A DNA stretch of 50,651 nucleotides from Thiocapsa imhoffii (GCF_016583985.1 NZ_NRSD01000028.1:1-50651); one strand, 5' to 3'; positions 40,513 through 49,601 are shown, numbered from the stretch's first letter. Translations and numbers: made by a program. Notes: generated by a model not told the origin, from the letters alone.

Positions 40513-40878
40513 ATGGGATCCATGCACACCCAGTCATTCCGTCGTCGACTTTTGGCCGCCCTCGTGGCGTTCGCTCTGGCCCCGGCCTCGTCGCTCACGG
40601 ATTCCCGCGAGCAGGCAGGCACTGGCGTGGCGCGTCATGATCACGACCGGGCCCGGCACGCCCTGCAGCAGGGCGAGGTCCAGCCGATCGCCGAGATCCT
40701 GCGACGGGTCGCGGACGCGGTCCCGGGGGAGGTCATCGAGGTGGAGCTCGAACGTGAGACGTGGCTCGGCAAGCGACTCTGGGTCTACGAGATCAAGCTC
40801 ATCGCGCCGGACGGCCGACTGCTGGAGGTACTGGTCGATGCCACGACGGCCGAGATCCTCACGGTGGGGGAGGACTGA
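40513..40878 (+). CDS. PepSY domain protein, exported
   Basis: A protein of about 121 residues. A signal peptide (MHTQSFRRRLLAALVAFALA then PASSLT) is followed by one PepSY domain: RARHALQQGEVQPIAEILRR, GEVIEVELERETWLGKRLWV, YEIKLIAPDGRLLEVLVDA. The start could also be the ATG at 40522. Its stop overlaps the start of the response regulator, forming a PepSY-regulator-kinase operon that diverges from cytochrome b561. PepSY proteins here probably modulate the sensor kinase in the periplasm. Confidence 0.85.
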   Translation: MGSMHTQSFRRRLLAALVAFALAPASSLTDSREQAGTGVARHDHDRARHALQQGEVQPIAEILRRVADAVPGEVIEVELERETWLGKRLWVYEIKLIAPDGRLLEVLVDATTAEILTVGED

Positions 40879-41501
40879 TGCGCCTGCTCCTAGTCGAGGA
40901 CGATGTCCGGCTCGCCGAGGGCTTGATCGCCGCGCTGACGGGAGCGGGTTTCGTCGTCGATCACGAGGCCGACGGCGAGTTCGCCTGGTTTAAGGGCGAT
41001 ACCGAGCGCTACGCGGCGGCGATCCTGGATCTTGGGCTGCCGAGCATGGACGGGCTCTCGATCCTGCGTAAATGGCGGGCGAACGGGCAACGCTTTCCGG
41101 TGCTGATCCTCACCGCTCGGGGTGATTGGAGCGAGCGAGTCGAGGGCATCGACGCCGGTGCCGACGACTATCTGCCCAAGCCCTTCCGGATGGAGGAGCT
41201 TTTGGCGCGTCTGCGTGCCCTGGTGCGCCGGTCTGCGGGCCAAGCCAGCGCCGTGCTCGTCAACGGCCCGCTCGTACTCGATACCCGCCGGATGGCCGTG
41301 ACGGTCGAGGGCGTCCCGATCCATTTTTCCCCGCAGGAATACCGACTCGTCAGTTATCTGATGCAGCACGCCGGGCGCGTCGTCTCCCAGCTTGAGATCA
41401 CCGAGCGCGAGATTCGCACCGGCAGGGTCCAGCGGCTCGCCAAGGCTTACCCGGACGAGGTCATGCCGCTGGTCGGCGCCGACATGCTCGCAACCATCTA
41501 A
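40878..41501 (+). pseudogene. OmpR-type response regulator, truncated and fused to kinase HAMP-region sequence
   Basis: The receiver domain is complete: LLLVEDDVRLAEGLI, phospho-Asp in AILDLGLPSMDGLS, LTARGDWSERVEGIDAGADD and YLPKPF with the conserved Lys. The DNA-binding domain begins SPQEYRLVSYLMQHAGRVVS then QLEITE, where the recognition helix should follow. Instead the frame runs REIRTGRVQRLAKAYPDEVM, sequence typical of the HAMP/linker of PhoQ-like kinases, and stops at 41499. The junction near GAGATCACCGAGCGCGAGAT has GAG microhomology. The protein cannot bind DNA normally. Confidence 0.75.
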
Positions 41502-41900
41502 CGTACCCCGGAGGGCGCGCGGCTAGCCTGGCGGCTGGTTGCGCCCGAGCAGGTCCGAACCGTGGTCTTCGCCGACGACCTGCTGGAGTTGCTGGGCAAC
41601 CTGCTCGAGAACGCGGCCAAATGGGCGCGGACCGGGGTGGACATTCGGGTGACCGCTGATGATCGTGTCCGGATCGGCATTGAGGACGACGGTCCCGGTG
41701 TAACAACAGAGCAGACGGCGAGACTGGGCGAGCGCGGCCTGCGTCTCGACGAGCGCAGAGAAGGCAGTGGCCTGGGACTTGCCATCGCCCGGGACGTGGT
41801 GGATGCTTATGGCGGGGCGCTGGTTTTTGAGCGTGCAAGCCAAGGTGGGCTTGCAGTGTGGGTTCATCTGCCGATGGATCAGTCCGGAAAGAGCCCGTAG
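41502..41900 (+). pseudogene. Sensor histidine kinase C-terminal fragment
   Basis: In the same frame as the fused regulator, past one TAA, the sequence reads RTPEGARLAWRLVAPEQVRT then DDLLELLGNLLENAAKWART, IGIEDDGPGV and ERREGSGLGLAIARDVVDAY. This is a HATPase_c domain with N, G1 and G2 boxes. The sensor, HAMP and HisKA phospho-acceptor regions are lost except for the linker scrap fused to the regulator. It overlaps the HIT gene end by 22 bases. Confidence 0.75.
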
Positions 41901-42328
41901 AGAGGTAAGATCGAACCACCGACCCTACCGTGTGAAGACAGGTCTAGGCGGAAGCGCTCGATCTCCTCCGGGGAGTAGGCCGCGACGACCTCGAGATGGC
42001 CCCACACCGGTTGCGGCCAGCAGGGGTCACCCGGTCGCCGGCCGATGACATGGATGTGCAGCTGCGGGACCAAGTTGCCGATCCAGGCGACGTTGACCCT
42101 GGGATAGCCCAGCGTCCCGCTCAGGTGGTCCGAGATCCGCTTGCAATCGGCGAGCACCGCCTCGCGCTGGACGCTCGGCAGGTCGAGTAGATTAGCCAGA
42201 TCGGTCTCGGGGACCAGGATGAACCAGGGGAGCGCGGCATTGCGATGCAACAGCAGATGGGTCGCAGTGAGGGGTCCGATCTGATGGCAATCGGCGCGCA
42301 GCTGGGGGTGGAGGATGAAGCGAGTCAT
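41879..42328 (-). CDS. HIT family protein
   Basis: A 149-residue HIT-domain protein. The triad motif is QLHIHVIGRRPGDPCWPQPV (HxHxh), with ALPWFILVPETDLANLLDLP upstream. Members hydrolyse dinucleotide polyphosphates or nucleoside phosphoramidates. The start at 42328 gives the normal N-terminus (TRFILHPQLRADC); an ATG at 42340 is an alternative. Confidence 0.9.
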   Translation of the reverse strand: MTRFILHPQLRADCHQIGPLTATHLLLHRNAALPWFILVPETDLANLLDLPSVQREAVLADCKRISDHLSGTLGYPRVNVAWIGNLVPQLHIHVIGRRPGDPCWPQPVWGHLEVVAAYSPEEIERFRLDLSSHGRVGGSILPLYGLFPD

Positions 42329-42440
42329 GGACGCCCGCACGATGGATCAAGGGGTGGTGCGGCATCATGCCGCATCCGCCGTGCTTGGAGAAGATCACCA
42401 TGAAGCGCATCCCGGCCGCTGTCCACTCCCCGCCCGACAA

Positions 42441-42560
42441 TCCTTCATCTCGCCTTGATCGACCAATGCCTTGAGAATCGGACTCTGGCGCAGGGTCTCG
42501 GAGACCTGTAGCGTGGTGCTGGCCGCCGTGACGTCCTCGACAAAGTCGACATTGCTCGCG
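42441..42560 (-). pseudogene. Beta-carbonic-anhydrase-like C-terminal relic
   Basis: A short minus-strand stretch reads NVDFVEDVTAASTTLQVSET and LRQSPILKALVDQGEM, after which a frame change would give IVG. This resembles the late part of beta-carbonic anhydrases (NVR.....RQ.SPIL..LV..GE..IVGA). No zinc ligands are present in what remains. It is a weak assignment based on about 35 residues. Confidence 0.35.
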
Positions 42561-42631
42561 CGCCTCGGCGGCGACCGATGTCGTATTCAGGGTAGGGTCG
42601 TCTGGCCTCCCACATCTCGGAGCATTGAGCC

Positions 42632-43342
42632 ATGTTTCTCGATCCTTTCCACGCGGCCGAAGACGGCACGCTCCGCATCTCCGCGTCGCAAGGCAGCGTC
42701 TTCGCCAAGGCGGTCGCGGGTGACTTCAATCCAATCCACGATGTCACGAATCCACGCTTCTGTGTCCCTGGCGATCTCCTCTTTGCGCTTGTCCTCGCCG
42801 GATGTGGACTGGCGAGTCGGATGACCTTTCGCTTCACCGGAATGGTCGGAGCGGATACCGCATTGAAGGTGATTGAGAGCGGTGCCGAGGTCGTGGTCGA
42901 GACGGCCGACGGCAAGCCCTGTCTTGAGGTCGAGCGTTCGGGGCAAGTGACCCGGGATGTGAGCTTGACTGAATCGCTGGTGCGCCGCTACGTGGCCTTT
43001 TCGGGCCAGAACTTTCCGCACATCCTGGTGCCGCTCATGGAACAGCAGGGTGTCATGATCAACCCGGATCGGCCCCTGGTGATCTATGACCGGATGTCGT
43101 TCGAGCTGGACCGATTGGACTGCCGCGACCTGGACATTGCACTGGAATCGACCGAGCTGGAGGTGAAGGGCAAGCGCGGCGAGGCCCGCCTCGGGTTCCG
43201 CCTGACGGTCGCCGGGGAGGCGGTTGGGCAAGGCGCGAAGACCCTCATCCTGAGCGGCTTGCGGCCCTATGAGCCCGCGGCGTTACGGGGATTGGTCGAG
43301 CGCTATGCCGGGTGGAAGGCAGCCTATCTCGCTGGCGTCTGA
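42632..43342 (+). CDS. DUF3581 family protein
   Basis: A 236-residue protein beginning MFLDPFHAAEDGTLRISASQ and containing FAKAVAGDFNPIHDVTNPRF, CVPGDLLFALVLAGCGLASR and MTFRFTGMVGAD. The GDFNPIHD motif is also found in MaoC/hot-dog enzymes, so a hydratase or thioesterase-like fold is plausible. DUF3581 proteins are mainly gammaproteobacterial and of unknown function. The gene appears intact. Confidence 0.85.
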   Translation: MFLDPFHAAEDGTLRISASQGSVFAKAVAGDFNPIHDVTNPRFCVPGDLLFALVLAGCGLASRMTFRFTGMVGADTALKVIESGAEVVVETADGKPCLEVERSGQVTRDVSLTESLVRRYVAFSGQNFPHILVPLMEQQGVMINPDRPLVIYDRMSFELDRLDCRDLDIALESTELEVKGKRGEARLGFRLTVAGEAVGQGAKTLILSGLRPYEPAALRGLVERYAGWKAAYLAGV

Positions 43343-43519
43343 GCGCATTGTGCGTGTCTGGCGCAGCGAACGGTTGTTGCGGCTGCCGGCGTCGGCCAAG
43401 TCCCAGAGCCCCACAGGCTAACCATTGCATGCACGGGCGCCGGCCGGCCGCGATCTGGCAAGACTCAAACCGCTCTGTTGGGCTGGCTCGTTGGGCATTG
43501 GCTTGACCAGGGTCCGGCA

Positions 43520-43780
43520 ATCGCCTATCAGAGGATCTGCGGGATCTTCCGCACCTCTTGCTCGAAGGACTGTTCCAGGACGGGGTCATCACTGCCGAAG
43601 CGGACATGGACGAAGGCAGTGACCTCTGGACCTTGTTGCGCCCAGGCGATGAGTTGCTGGCCGACCTCACGCTCTAAGGCTGCACGCACTCACTCGTCAA
43701 TCATCTGCTGCCGCAGTTTGGGATCCAGACCCGCGTGGCTCGCATGGGCGGGGCCACCTTCATGCGTGGACGGTCAGCGG
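43520..43780 (+). pseudogene. Cys/Met-metabolism PLP-enzyme relic with nonsense codon
   Basis: The frame reads LWTLLRPGDELLADLTL, then TAA, then GCTHSLVNHLLPQFGIQTRV. Intact relatives (O-acetylhomoserine sulfhydrylase / gamma-lyase group) have GDE....LYG.T......LP.FGI here, so TAA replaces the Tyr codon. The part before LWTLL does not match the family, pointing to a fusion. Only a small part of the gene is left. Confidence 0.5.
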
Positions 43781-43826
43781 TGTGTGCCTCTCAAACCGCA
43801 TCGCGAATTACTGGAGCTATGTCCTT

Positions 43827-44342
43827 GTGAAAACTATCAATTGCGAAAGACTCACTGTGCCATTGCGGTTCTACTGGGTGTTGCTGAGTTGGCTGCCCCT
43901 TGCCCCGGTCATGGCCGCCGACTGGCAGGGTACCTTGTCGGATGGTTCGCATGTCGAGGTGGATGCGGCCACGCATCGGGCCTGGCATCGACAAGGAGAC
44001 AGGGTGGAGCCCTTGTGGGATGGCGTGCACCAACTCCAGGATGGCTCGGTGGTGATCGTCCGCCATGGCATCGTGCTGCCCACCCAGCAGATGCTGGAGA
44101 CCTGGATGCGTTCACCCGAAGAGAAATCACGGCTCGCGACACCGGCTTGTGACGATTTGGTCAAACAGGTCTGCGGCGAGGATAACCGCTGCGCGACGTC
44201 GCAACCCTGTGGTCTGGCACATCAGTTACGCGACATGGCGGAGGGCAAGTTGGACAAGGGGACGGACCCTGCTGCGCGAGTCAGGACCGGTGACCAATGT
44301 CGCGAGGCGCTCGCGAATCCGTTCTTTGTGCGCTGCGATTGA
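43827..44342 (+). CDS. Exported hypothetical protein
   Basis: A 171-residue protein. A signal peptide (VPLRFYWVLLSWLPLAPVMA, cleavage before ADWQ) leads a beta-rich segment, WQGTLSDGSHVEVDAATHRA, WDGVHQLQDGSVVIVRHG, then PTQQMLETWMRSP. A Cys-rich tail has six cysteines (CDDLVKQVCGEDNRCATSQPC, truncated here). It has no named family. A GTG start at 43827 is preferred for the signal peptide. It is probably periplasmic with disulfides. Confidence 0.65.
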   Translation: MKTINCERLTVPLRFYWVLLSWLPLAPVMAADWQGTLSDGSHVEVDAATHRAWHRQGDRVEPLWDGVHQLQDGSVVIVRHGIVLPTQQMLETWMRSPEEKSRLATPACDDLVKQVCGEDNRCATSQPCGLAHQLRDMAEGKLDKGTDPAARVRTGDQCREALANPFFVRCD

Positions 44343-44527
44343 TCCATCGGCCTCCGCCAAGGCGCTTATGTGCGACAGCATACCGATAGCCATCACTACT
44401 GCGCCTATAGTGGCAGAGTGTGGCAATGGTTTAGTCGGACGCTCTCAGATAAGCGTTCTCGCACGCTTCAGAGACAGGCATCAAACTCGCCCAACCGCCT
44501 CAAGGCGCGAACGGTCAGGGCTACGGC

Positions 44528-45031
44528 ATGGGTCCGGGCATGATGAACGGGTACGGCCCTGGAAAGCGCGGCGGCAAGGCGGGCCTGTTCGGCGGGGCGG
44601 GCGTGGGGCAGATGCCCTCGCGTCTGGGGTATCTCAAGGTACGGCGCGATCCCACGCCGGGAGTCTGGTTCGGCCTCGGCATGATAGGGCTGATCGGCTG
44701 GTCGGTGGTGGTGCCGACGCTGCTCGGCGCGGCGCTGGGGCTCTGGCTCGACGCACACTATCCCGCCTCCCATTCCTGGACGCTGGCGCTGCTGGTGGCT
44801 GGGCTCACGCTGGGCTGCTTCAATGCCTGGAACTCGGTCACCAAGGAAGAACGGGCGGTTGCAGGAGGCGGCGGCGAACATTCCAGACGAAGTGAGCGCG
44901 TGCTTCGATGGCGCCGACAAGTTAAGCGACCAAGACCGCGCAAGCATCGTCGAGATTGGCCACGCTGCACTCGAAGACTTCCTGTCCAAAGCGGGCCTCA
45001 AGCCCGACGCCACACCCAAGAGGACGTATGA
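44528..45031 (+). CDS. AtpQ/AtpI-like N-ATPase membrane subunit with aberrant ends
   Basis: The core WFGLGMIGLIGWSVVVPTLL, GAALGLWLDAHYPASHSWTL and ALLVAGLTLGCFNAWNSVTK is the two-helix AtpQ/AtpI-type subunit found in N-type ATPase operons. The N-terminus (MGPGMMNGYGPGKRGGKAGL) is low complexity and unlike AtpQ. The frame beyond KEERAV becomes a long Arg-rich tail that reads like a wrong frame. No other ATPase genes are adjacent. It is likely a displaced fragment fused at both ends. Confidence 0.55.
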   Translation: MGPGMMNGYGPGKRGGKAGLFGGAGVGQMPSRLGYLKVRRDPTPGVWFGLGMIGLIGWSVVVPTLLGAALGLWLDAHYPASHSWTLALLVAGLTLGCFNAWNSVTKEERAVAGGGGEHSRRSERVLRWRRQVKRPRPRKHRRDWPRCTRRLPVQSGPQARRHTQEDV

Positions 45032-46182
45032 TGAATCTGCTGACCCCCGAATCGCTGGCCGAATTGGTTTCGGCGCAACAACCGCCGTGTCTCTCGCTCT
45101 ACCAGCCGACGCACCGACACCATCCGGACAACCAGCAGGATCCCATCCGCTTCGGCAATCTGGTCAAGCAGTTGGCGGCATCGCTGCTGGAGAAACATTC
45201 GCCCGCCGAGGCCAAGCCGCTTTTGGAACCCTTTGAAGCGCTCGCCCGGGATCAAGCCTTTTGGGACCATACGCTCGATGGACTGGCCGTGCTGAGCGGG
45301 TCGGGCCTGTTGCGCGTGTTCCTGCTGCAACGGCCGGTCGACGAACGGGTCGTCGTCGCCGACAGTTTTCATACCAAGCCCTTGCGACGCATGTTGCAAT
45401 CGCTGGATCGTTACCAGGTTCTTGAATTATCGCGCCACCGCATTCGCCTGTTCGAGGGCAACCGCGATGCGCTTGATGAGATCGAACCCGCGCCAAGCGT
45501 GCCTCGCACCATCGAGGACGCTCTGGGCTGGGAATTGACCGATCCGCACCAGACGGTCTCTTCTCATGGTGGCGTCGGCCAGGGACACCTGCCCATGCAT
45601 CACAGCACGGGCGGTAAAAAGGACGAAGTCGACCTGGACGCCGAGAAATACTTCCGTGCCGTCGACCGTGCGGTGCTGGAACAGCACTCCAACCCTTCGG
45701 GTTTGCCTCTGATCCTGGCGGCTTTGCCCGAGCATCACCATCTCTTTCACACCGTCAGCCACAACCCGTTTCTGGTGGCCGATGGCATCACGCTCAACAC
45801 GGCCGCGCTGCCGCTCGATGAGTTCCGGGTGCTCGCCTGGCAGACCGTTGAACCCGAGTATCGGGCGCGACTGACCACGCTGGTCGAGGCATTCGAACAA
45901 GCCAGGGCCAAGCAACTGGGCAGCGACGACCTGGCCCAGGTGGCCGAAGCGGCCATCAATGGACGGGTCGCGACGCTGCTGATCGAGGCCGACCGTCAAC
46001 TGGCCGGCCGGCTCGACAGCACAACAGGCCGGATCGAATCCGCTGGATTGAGCCACCCGGAAGTCGATGACCTGCTCGACGACCTAGGCGAGATCGTCGC
46101 TGCGGCCGGTGGCCGGGTTGTGGTCATGCCATCTCAGTGCCTGCCGACGCAGACCGGCGTCGCGGCGGTTTTCCGGTTCTGA
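45028..46182 (+). CDS. Bacterial archaeo-eukaryotic release-factor-like protein (baeRF family)
   Basis: A 384-residue protein. LLTPESLAELVSAQQPPCLS and LYQPTHRHHPDNQQDPIRFG at the start, LDGLAVLSGSGLLRVFLLQR and FHTKPLRRMLQSLDRYQVLE in the middle, and GRVATLLIEADRQLAGRLD, DLLDDLGEIVAAAGGRVVVM at the end follow the baeRF/eRF1-like architecture. A ribosome-related stress role is inferred from the fold. GAGGA precedes the ATG pair at 45028/45031. A ribosome hibernation-type gene follows 38 bases on. Confidence 0.75.
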   Translation: MMNLLTPESLAELVSAQQPPCLSLYQPTHRHHPDNQQDPIRFGNLVKQLAASLLEKHSPAEAKPLLEPFEALARDQAFWDHTLDGLAVLSGSGLLRVFLLQRPVDERVVVADSFHTKPLRRMLQSLDRYQVLELSRHRIRLFEGNRDALDEIEPAPSVPRTIEDALGWELTDPHQTVSSHGGVGQGHLPMHHSTGGKKDEVDLDAEKYFRAVDRAVLEQHSNPSGLPLILAALPEHHHLFHTVSHNPFLVADGITLNTAALPLDEFRVLAWQTVEPEYRARLTTLVEAFEQARAKQLGSDDLAQVAEAAINGRVATLLIEADRQLAGRLDSTTGRIESAGLSHPEVDDLLDDLGEIVAAAGGRVVVMPSQCLPTQTGVAAVFRF

Positions 46183-46220
46183 GCCGATCGTTAATGCAAC
46201 CCAACCCTAAGGCGCAAACC

Positions 46221-46595
46221 ATGCGAATCCAGATCAACACCGACCGCAATATCGAAATCGATGAGACGATGGAGGCGCCACTGCGTGACACAGTGGAGGA
46301 TGCCTTAAGTCGATTCAGCGATCACATCACGCGCGTGGAGATCCATCTCAGCGATGAGAGCGCCGACAGAAGCGGCCCGCACGACATGCGATGCATGATG
46401 GAAGCCCGTCTGGAAGGCCGCCAGCCGATTGCCATCACCCATCAGGCCGCGACCATGGAGCAGGCCGTCAACGGCGCCGCCGAGAAATTGACCAGCGCCA
46501 TCGAGAGTATTCTCGGTCGGCAGCGCGCTCAGCGCCAGCGCCTTCAGCAAGCCGATGCACTCCCGGACGAAGCGACGTCGCCGGACGAGCCATGA
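46221..46595 (+). CDS. HPF/RaiA family ribosome-associated protein
   Basis: A 124-residue protein: MRIQINTDRNIEIDETMEAP, LRDTVEDALSRFSDHITRVE, IHLSDESADRSGPHDMRCMM, then EARLEGRQPIAITHQAATME. This is the S30EA/HPF beta-alpha-beta fold that binds the 30S decoding region in stationary phase. AAGG precedes the start at 46221. Next to the baeRF-like gene it suggests a small ribosome-stress cluster. Confidence 0.85.
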   Translation: MRIQINTDRNIEIDETMEAPLRDTVEDALSRFSDHITRVEIHLSDESADRSGPHDMRCMMEARLEGRQPIAITHQAATMEQAVNGAAEKLTSAIESILGRQRAQRQRLQQADALPDEATSPDEP

Positions 46596-46717
46596 GCGAC
46601 ACCGACACCACCGCCAGCCTGCGCCACAAGATCGGGAGCGCCGGTGATGATCTCCAAGCCGTCGTCCACACCACGAAATCGCTGGCCGTGTCGAGCATCG
46701 TCCAGTACGAGCCTTGA
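46592..46717 (+). CDS. Small hypothetical protein
   Basis: A 41-residue protein MSDTDTTASLRHKIGSAGDD then LQAVVHTTKSLAVSSIVQYEP, coupled to the preceding gene by ATGA. It has no recognised domain. The helical opening may be the truncated front of a longer gene. Confidence 0.45.
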   Translation: MSDTDTTASLRHKIGSAGDDLQAVVHTTKSLAVSSIVQYEP

Positions 46718-46763
46718 ATAGGCACACCCACGAACCCGCCGCATCACGGGAGAATCTCCGAGC

Positions 46764-48113
46764 ATGATCACGACACTCCGTCATGACTGGCAAGCAATGC
46801 GATCGAGCTTCTGGTTCGTCCCCGCCCTGATGGTGCTGAATGCCGTGGTGCTGGCGATCCTCCTGATCACCCTGGACGCGCGTGTCGATCTGCATCTGGC
46901 GGCGCACTGGCCACTGCTCTTCGGTGCCAGCGCGGACGGGGCCCGTGGGCTGCTCACGACCGTTGCCAGCTCCATGATCACGGTGGCCGGCGTGGTGTTC
47001 TCAATCACCCTCGTGGCCCTCTCTCTGACTTCCAGCCAGTACAGTTCGCGCGTCATTCGCAACTTTATGCGCGATCGCATCAACCAATGGGTGCTCGGCG
47101 TCTTCCTCGGCATCTTCGCCTATTGCCTGGTGGTTCTGCGGACGATTCGCGGGGGTGACGAGGGGGCCTTCGTCCCGGCGCTGGCGGTGCTGGCCGGACT
47201 GCTGCTCGCCTTCGTCGGCATTGCGGTGCTGATCCACTTCATCCATCACATTGCGACCAGCATCCAGGCGTCGAGCATCGTGGCCACGGTCGCGCAGGAG
47301 ACGCTCGCGGCCGTGGATCACCTGTTTCCGGAGGTATTGGGAGAGGATGACGACGAGGGCGCGGACGACACCCTGGCGAGCGCGATCGCCAGCCAGACCT
47401 GGCTGGCCGTTCCGGCCAGCAAGACCGGCTACGTCGAAACGCTCGACGCCGACGCGCTGCTGGATGTCGCCCGAACACTGGAGACGCTCCTGCGAATGGA
47501 GCATGGCATCGGGGATTTCGTTGTGGCGGGCACGCCACTGGTCTCGCTGCTCGATCCGGGCGACCTGGACGACGCGACCACGGCCAGACTGAACGCGATC
47601 TATGTCATCGCGCGCCAGCGCACAGTGGAGCAGGATGTCGCCTTCGGCATCCGCCAGATTGTCGACATTGCCATGAAGGCCCTGTCGCCCGGCATTAATG
47701 ACACCACGACCGCGGTGATGTGCGTGGATCAGTTGACGGCGATCCTGGCCCAATTGGCGACGCGCCGGATTGCCGCGCCGCATTGGCGGGATCAGGGAGT
47801 GTTGCGCGTGATGGCCCGCGGTCCGAGCTTCGAGGGCCTGTTGGGCGAAGGCTTCGAGCAGATTCGGCAGAATGCCGAAGGGAATGTCGCCGTTCTGTTA
47901 CGGCTGCTTGGCGCGCTGGAAACCATCGCCGGTATGACCAGAAGCCAATACCGGCGGCTGGTTCTCGAGCAAAAAGTCGAGGAGATCGCCGAGGCGGCCG
48001 AGCGCCGCATCGCGTCGCCGCGTGACCGCGACCGGCTCGCGAAACGGGTGATGCGGGTGCGCGAAGCCCTGTTCGCGGGGCCCGTGTCGTTTGTCCGGAC
48101 AGACCAAACCTGA
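46764..48113 (+). CDS. DUF2254 family membrane protein
   Basis: A 449-residue DUF2254 protein. Four transmembrane helices lie in the N-terminal 160 residues (FWFVPALMVLNAVVLAILLI, SMITVAGVVFSITLVALSLT, WVLGVFLGIFAYCLVVL, ALAVLAGLLLAFVGIAVLIHF). A soluble domain follows with DVAFGIRQIVDIAMKALSPG and INDTTTAVMCVDQLTAILAQ, the most conserved motif. The function is unknown. Confidence 0.9.
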   Translation: MITTLRHDWQAMRSSFWFVPALMVLNAVVLAILLITLDARVDLHLAAHWPLLFGASADGARGLLTTVASSMITVAGVVFSITLVALSLTSSQYSSRVIRNFMRDRINQWVLGVFLGIFAYCLVVLRTIRGGDEGAFVPALAVLAGLLLAFVGIAVLIHFIHHIATSIQASSIVATVAQETLAAVDHLFPEVLGEDDDEGADDTLASAIASQTWLAVPASKTGYVETLDADALLDVARTLETLLRMEHGIGDFVVAGTPLVSLLDPGDLDDATTARLNAIYVIARQRTVEQDVAFGIRQIVDIAMKALSPGINDTTTAVMCVDQLTAILAQLATRRIAAPHWRDQGVLRVMARGPSFEGLLGEGFEQIRQNAEGNVAVLLRLLGALETIAGMTRSQYRRLVLEQKVEEIAEAAERRIASPRDRDRLAKRVMRVREALFAGPVSFVRTDQT

Positions 48114-48168
48114 ATCAGGGCGAGGAGCACCCCATGCCGTTCCAAATCACGACCGATTGTCATAACAA

Positions 48169-48564
48169 ATGCGAAGATGGCTGTGCCGCCGGGTCAAACC
48201 ATGGGTGCGGGCGATCTTGCTCGGATCGATGTGCTGCGGGTTCATCGACTCGGTCATGGCGCAGGAACCGCTCGACCATGGAGGAGCACCGCAGAAACCT
48301 ATCACCCCCACCAAGGAGGAGCTTTCCGCGGTCGCCGCCAAGGTTGACGTCACTCCTGTCACGCAGGACGAAGATATTCGCAAGCGACTCCAAACCGTGT
48401 TGAACGCGACCGACTGGTTCACTGACCCGCAAGTCAGGGTCGAGGAAGGCGTCGTCTTCATCAATGGTCAAGAGGCAAGACCACTGAAGGATGCGGAAAA
48501 TCTCTTGCCTGTGACGTCCGACACGGCGATTTCCGAGAAGCGCACGAAAGAAACAAGGCCATAG
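48169..48564 (+). pseudogene. N-terminal fragment of a BON-domain/MscS-type channel protein
   Basis: A signal peptide (VKPWVRAILLGSMCCGFIDS then VMAQEP) is followed by VTPVTQDEDIRKRLQTVLNA and TDWFTDPQVRVEEGVVFING, the periplasmic BON-like start of certain MscS channel proteins. The sequence then diverges (QEARPLKDAENLLPVTSDT) and stops at 132 residues. The membrane channel part is absent. It could act as a secreted BON protein, but truncation is more likely. Confidence 0.55.
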
Positions 48565-49172
48565 GGTCAAGGGGTAGAGCGAGCGTCGGCTATCCGTGCA
48601 ACTGCGGACTCCGGCCGGCGAAACGCCAGCGTCGGGATCCGGCCGCGTCCTTCCACTTCAGACCTTTCGAATCGGGTGACCGCTAATGGGGCGGAACAGT
48701 CACCAGGAGAGGCGGCTCGACTGACAGCAACGCGTGTTGACCTACCTTCGGAGCGGTTCGGTTGGCGCGCCTTCCGGCCGAGTCCCATCGCCCCGTAGTT
48801 CCGGATCCGATCGGCGCTCCGACCCTGCAATTTTCCACGAGACGCCGCGCTTGCTGAGGATCACGGCCGTGTATCGCCGGTTGTGGTGTGGCCCTAACGC
48901 TCAATGGTTTCGTAGCGACGAATTGAACGTCGAGACCGACGATGAACTGGCCAACCCAAGGGGCGGATACTCGCGATCCGTCGGATGTCGCCGTTGATCC
49001 CACCCCGGACGATCCCCTGCTTGTTCTTCCAGAATAAATACCCCTAAGAATCAACAGCGGATAGGTGCGCCGCCGCACAGAGCCTGTGAAACCGCAAGGG
49101 GATAATTGCTTTCATGCCTGGTACCCCGCCTCACGAGGGGTGAGGCCATCATCACCGAGAACGGGAACTTCA
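48565..49172. other. Gap with no supported gene
   Basis: About 610 bases. Long open frames here on the minus strand have non-protein-like composition. No RNA gene or repeat was recognised. Confidence 0.5.
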
Positions 49173-49601
49173 ATGTCTCAACGCGCCCGTCTTGCCCAAT
49201 TCTCGCGACTTGTTCTGATTGCCGCCTTTGCGCTAACCGGATGTCACTCGGAAGAGTCGGTCGAGCACGGCAAAGGAAGTGCGGAGGTCGGCGAAGCGTC
49301 CTGGTACGGCCCCGGATTTCAAGGCAACGAAACGGCGAGCGGCGAGACCTTCGATCAGAACAAGATGACGGCTGCTCATCCAACGTTGCCGATGGGGACC
49401 ACGGCCAAAGTGACCAACCTCGAGAACGACAAGAAGGTCGAGGTCAGGATCAATGATCGTGGGCCTTACGAGGGGGATCGGGTTATCGATCTTTCGCGCG
49501 CAGCGGCCAGTCGGCTGGACATGGTAGACGACGGAACTTCCCAGGTCAGAATCGAGGCTCAGGCTCAGCCGCATACGGACTCCGACAACACCTCTCGATA
49601 G
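49173..49601 (+). CDS. RlpA-like lipoprotein (double-psi beta-barrel)
   Basis: A 142-residue protein. A lipoprotein signal with lipobox LTGC is followed by the RlpA domain: GEASWYGPGFQGNETASGET, FDQNKMTAAHPTLPMGTTAK, VEVRINDRGPYEGDRVIDLS. The catalytic-type Asp of INDRGPY is present. It lacks the C-terminal SPOR domain of full RlpA, so it is a short form. Role: cell-wall-associated, possibly lytic transglycosylase activity. GGGAA lies upstream of the ATG. Confidence 0.87.
   Translation: MSQRARLAQFSRLVLIAAFALTGCHSEESVEHGKGSAEVGEASWYGPGFQGNETASGETFDQNKMTAAHPTLPMGTTAKVTNLENDKKVEVRINDRGPYEGDRVIDLSRAAASRLDMVDDGTSQVRIEAQAQPHTDSDNTSR

Noticed and set aside
48565..49172. Minus-strand gene at 48683-49078
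   Set aside because: Arg/Ser/Gly/Pro-rich with no recognisable fold, no ribosome binding site, and apparently non-coding.
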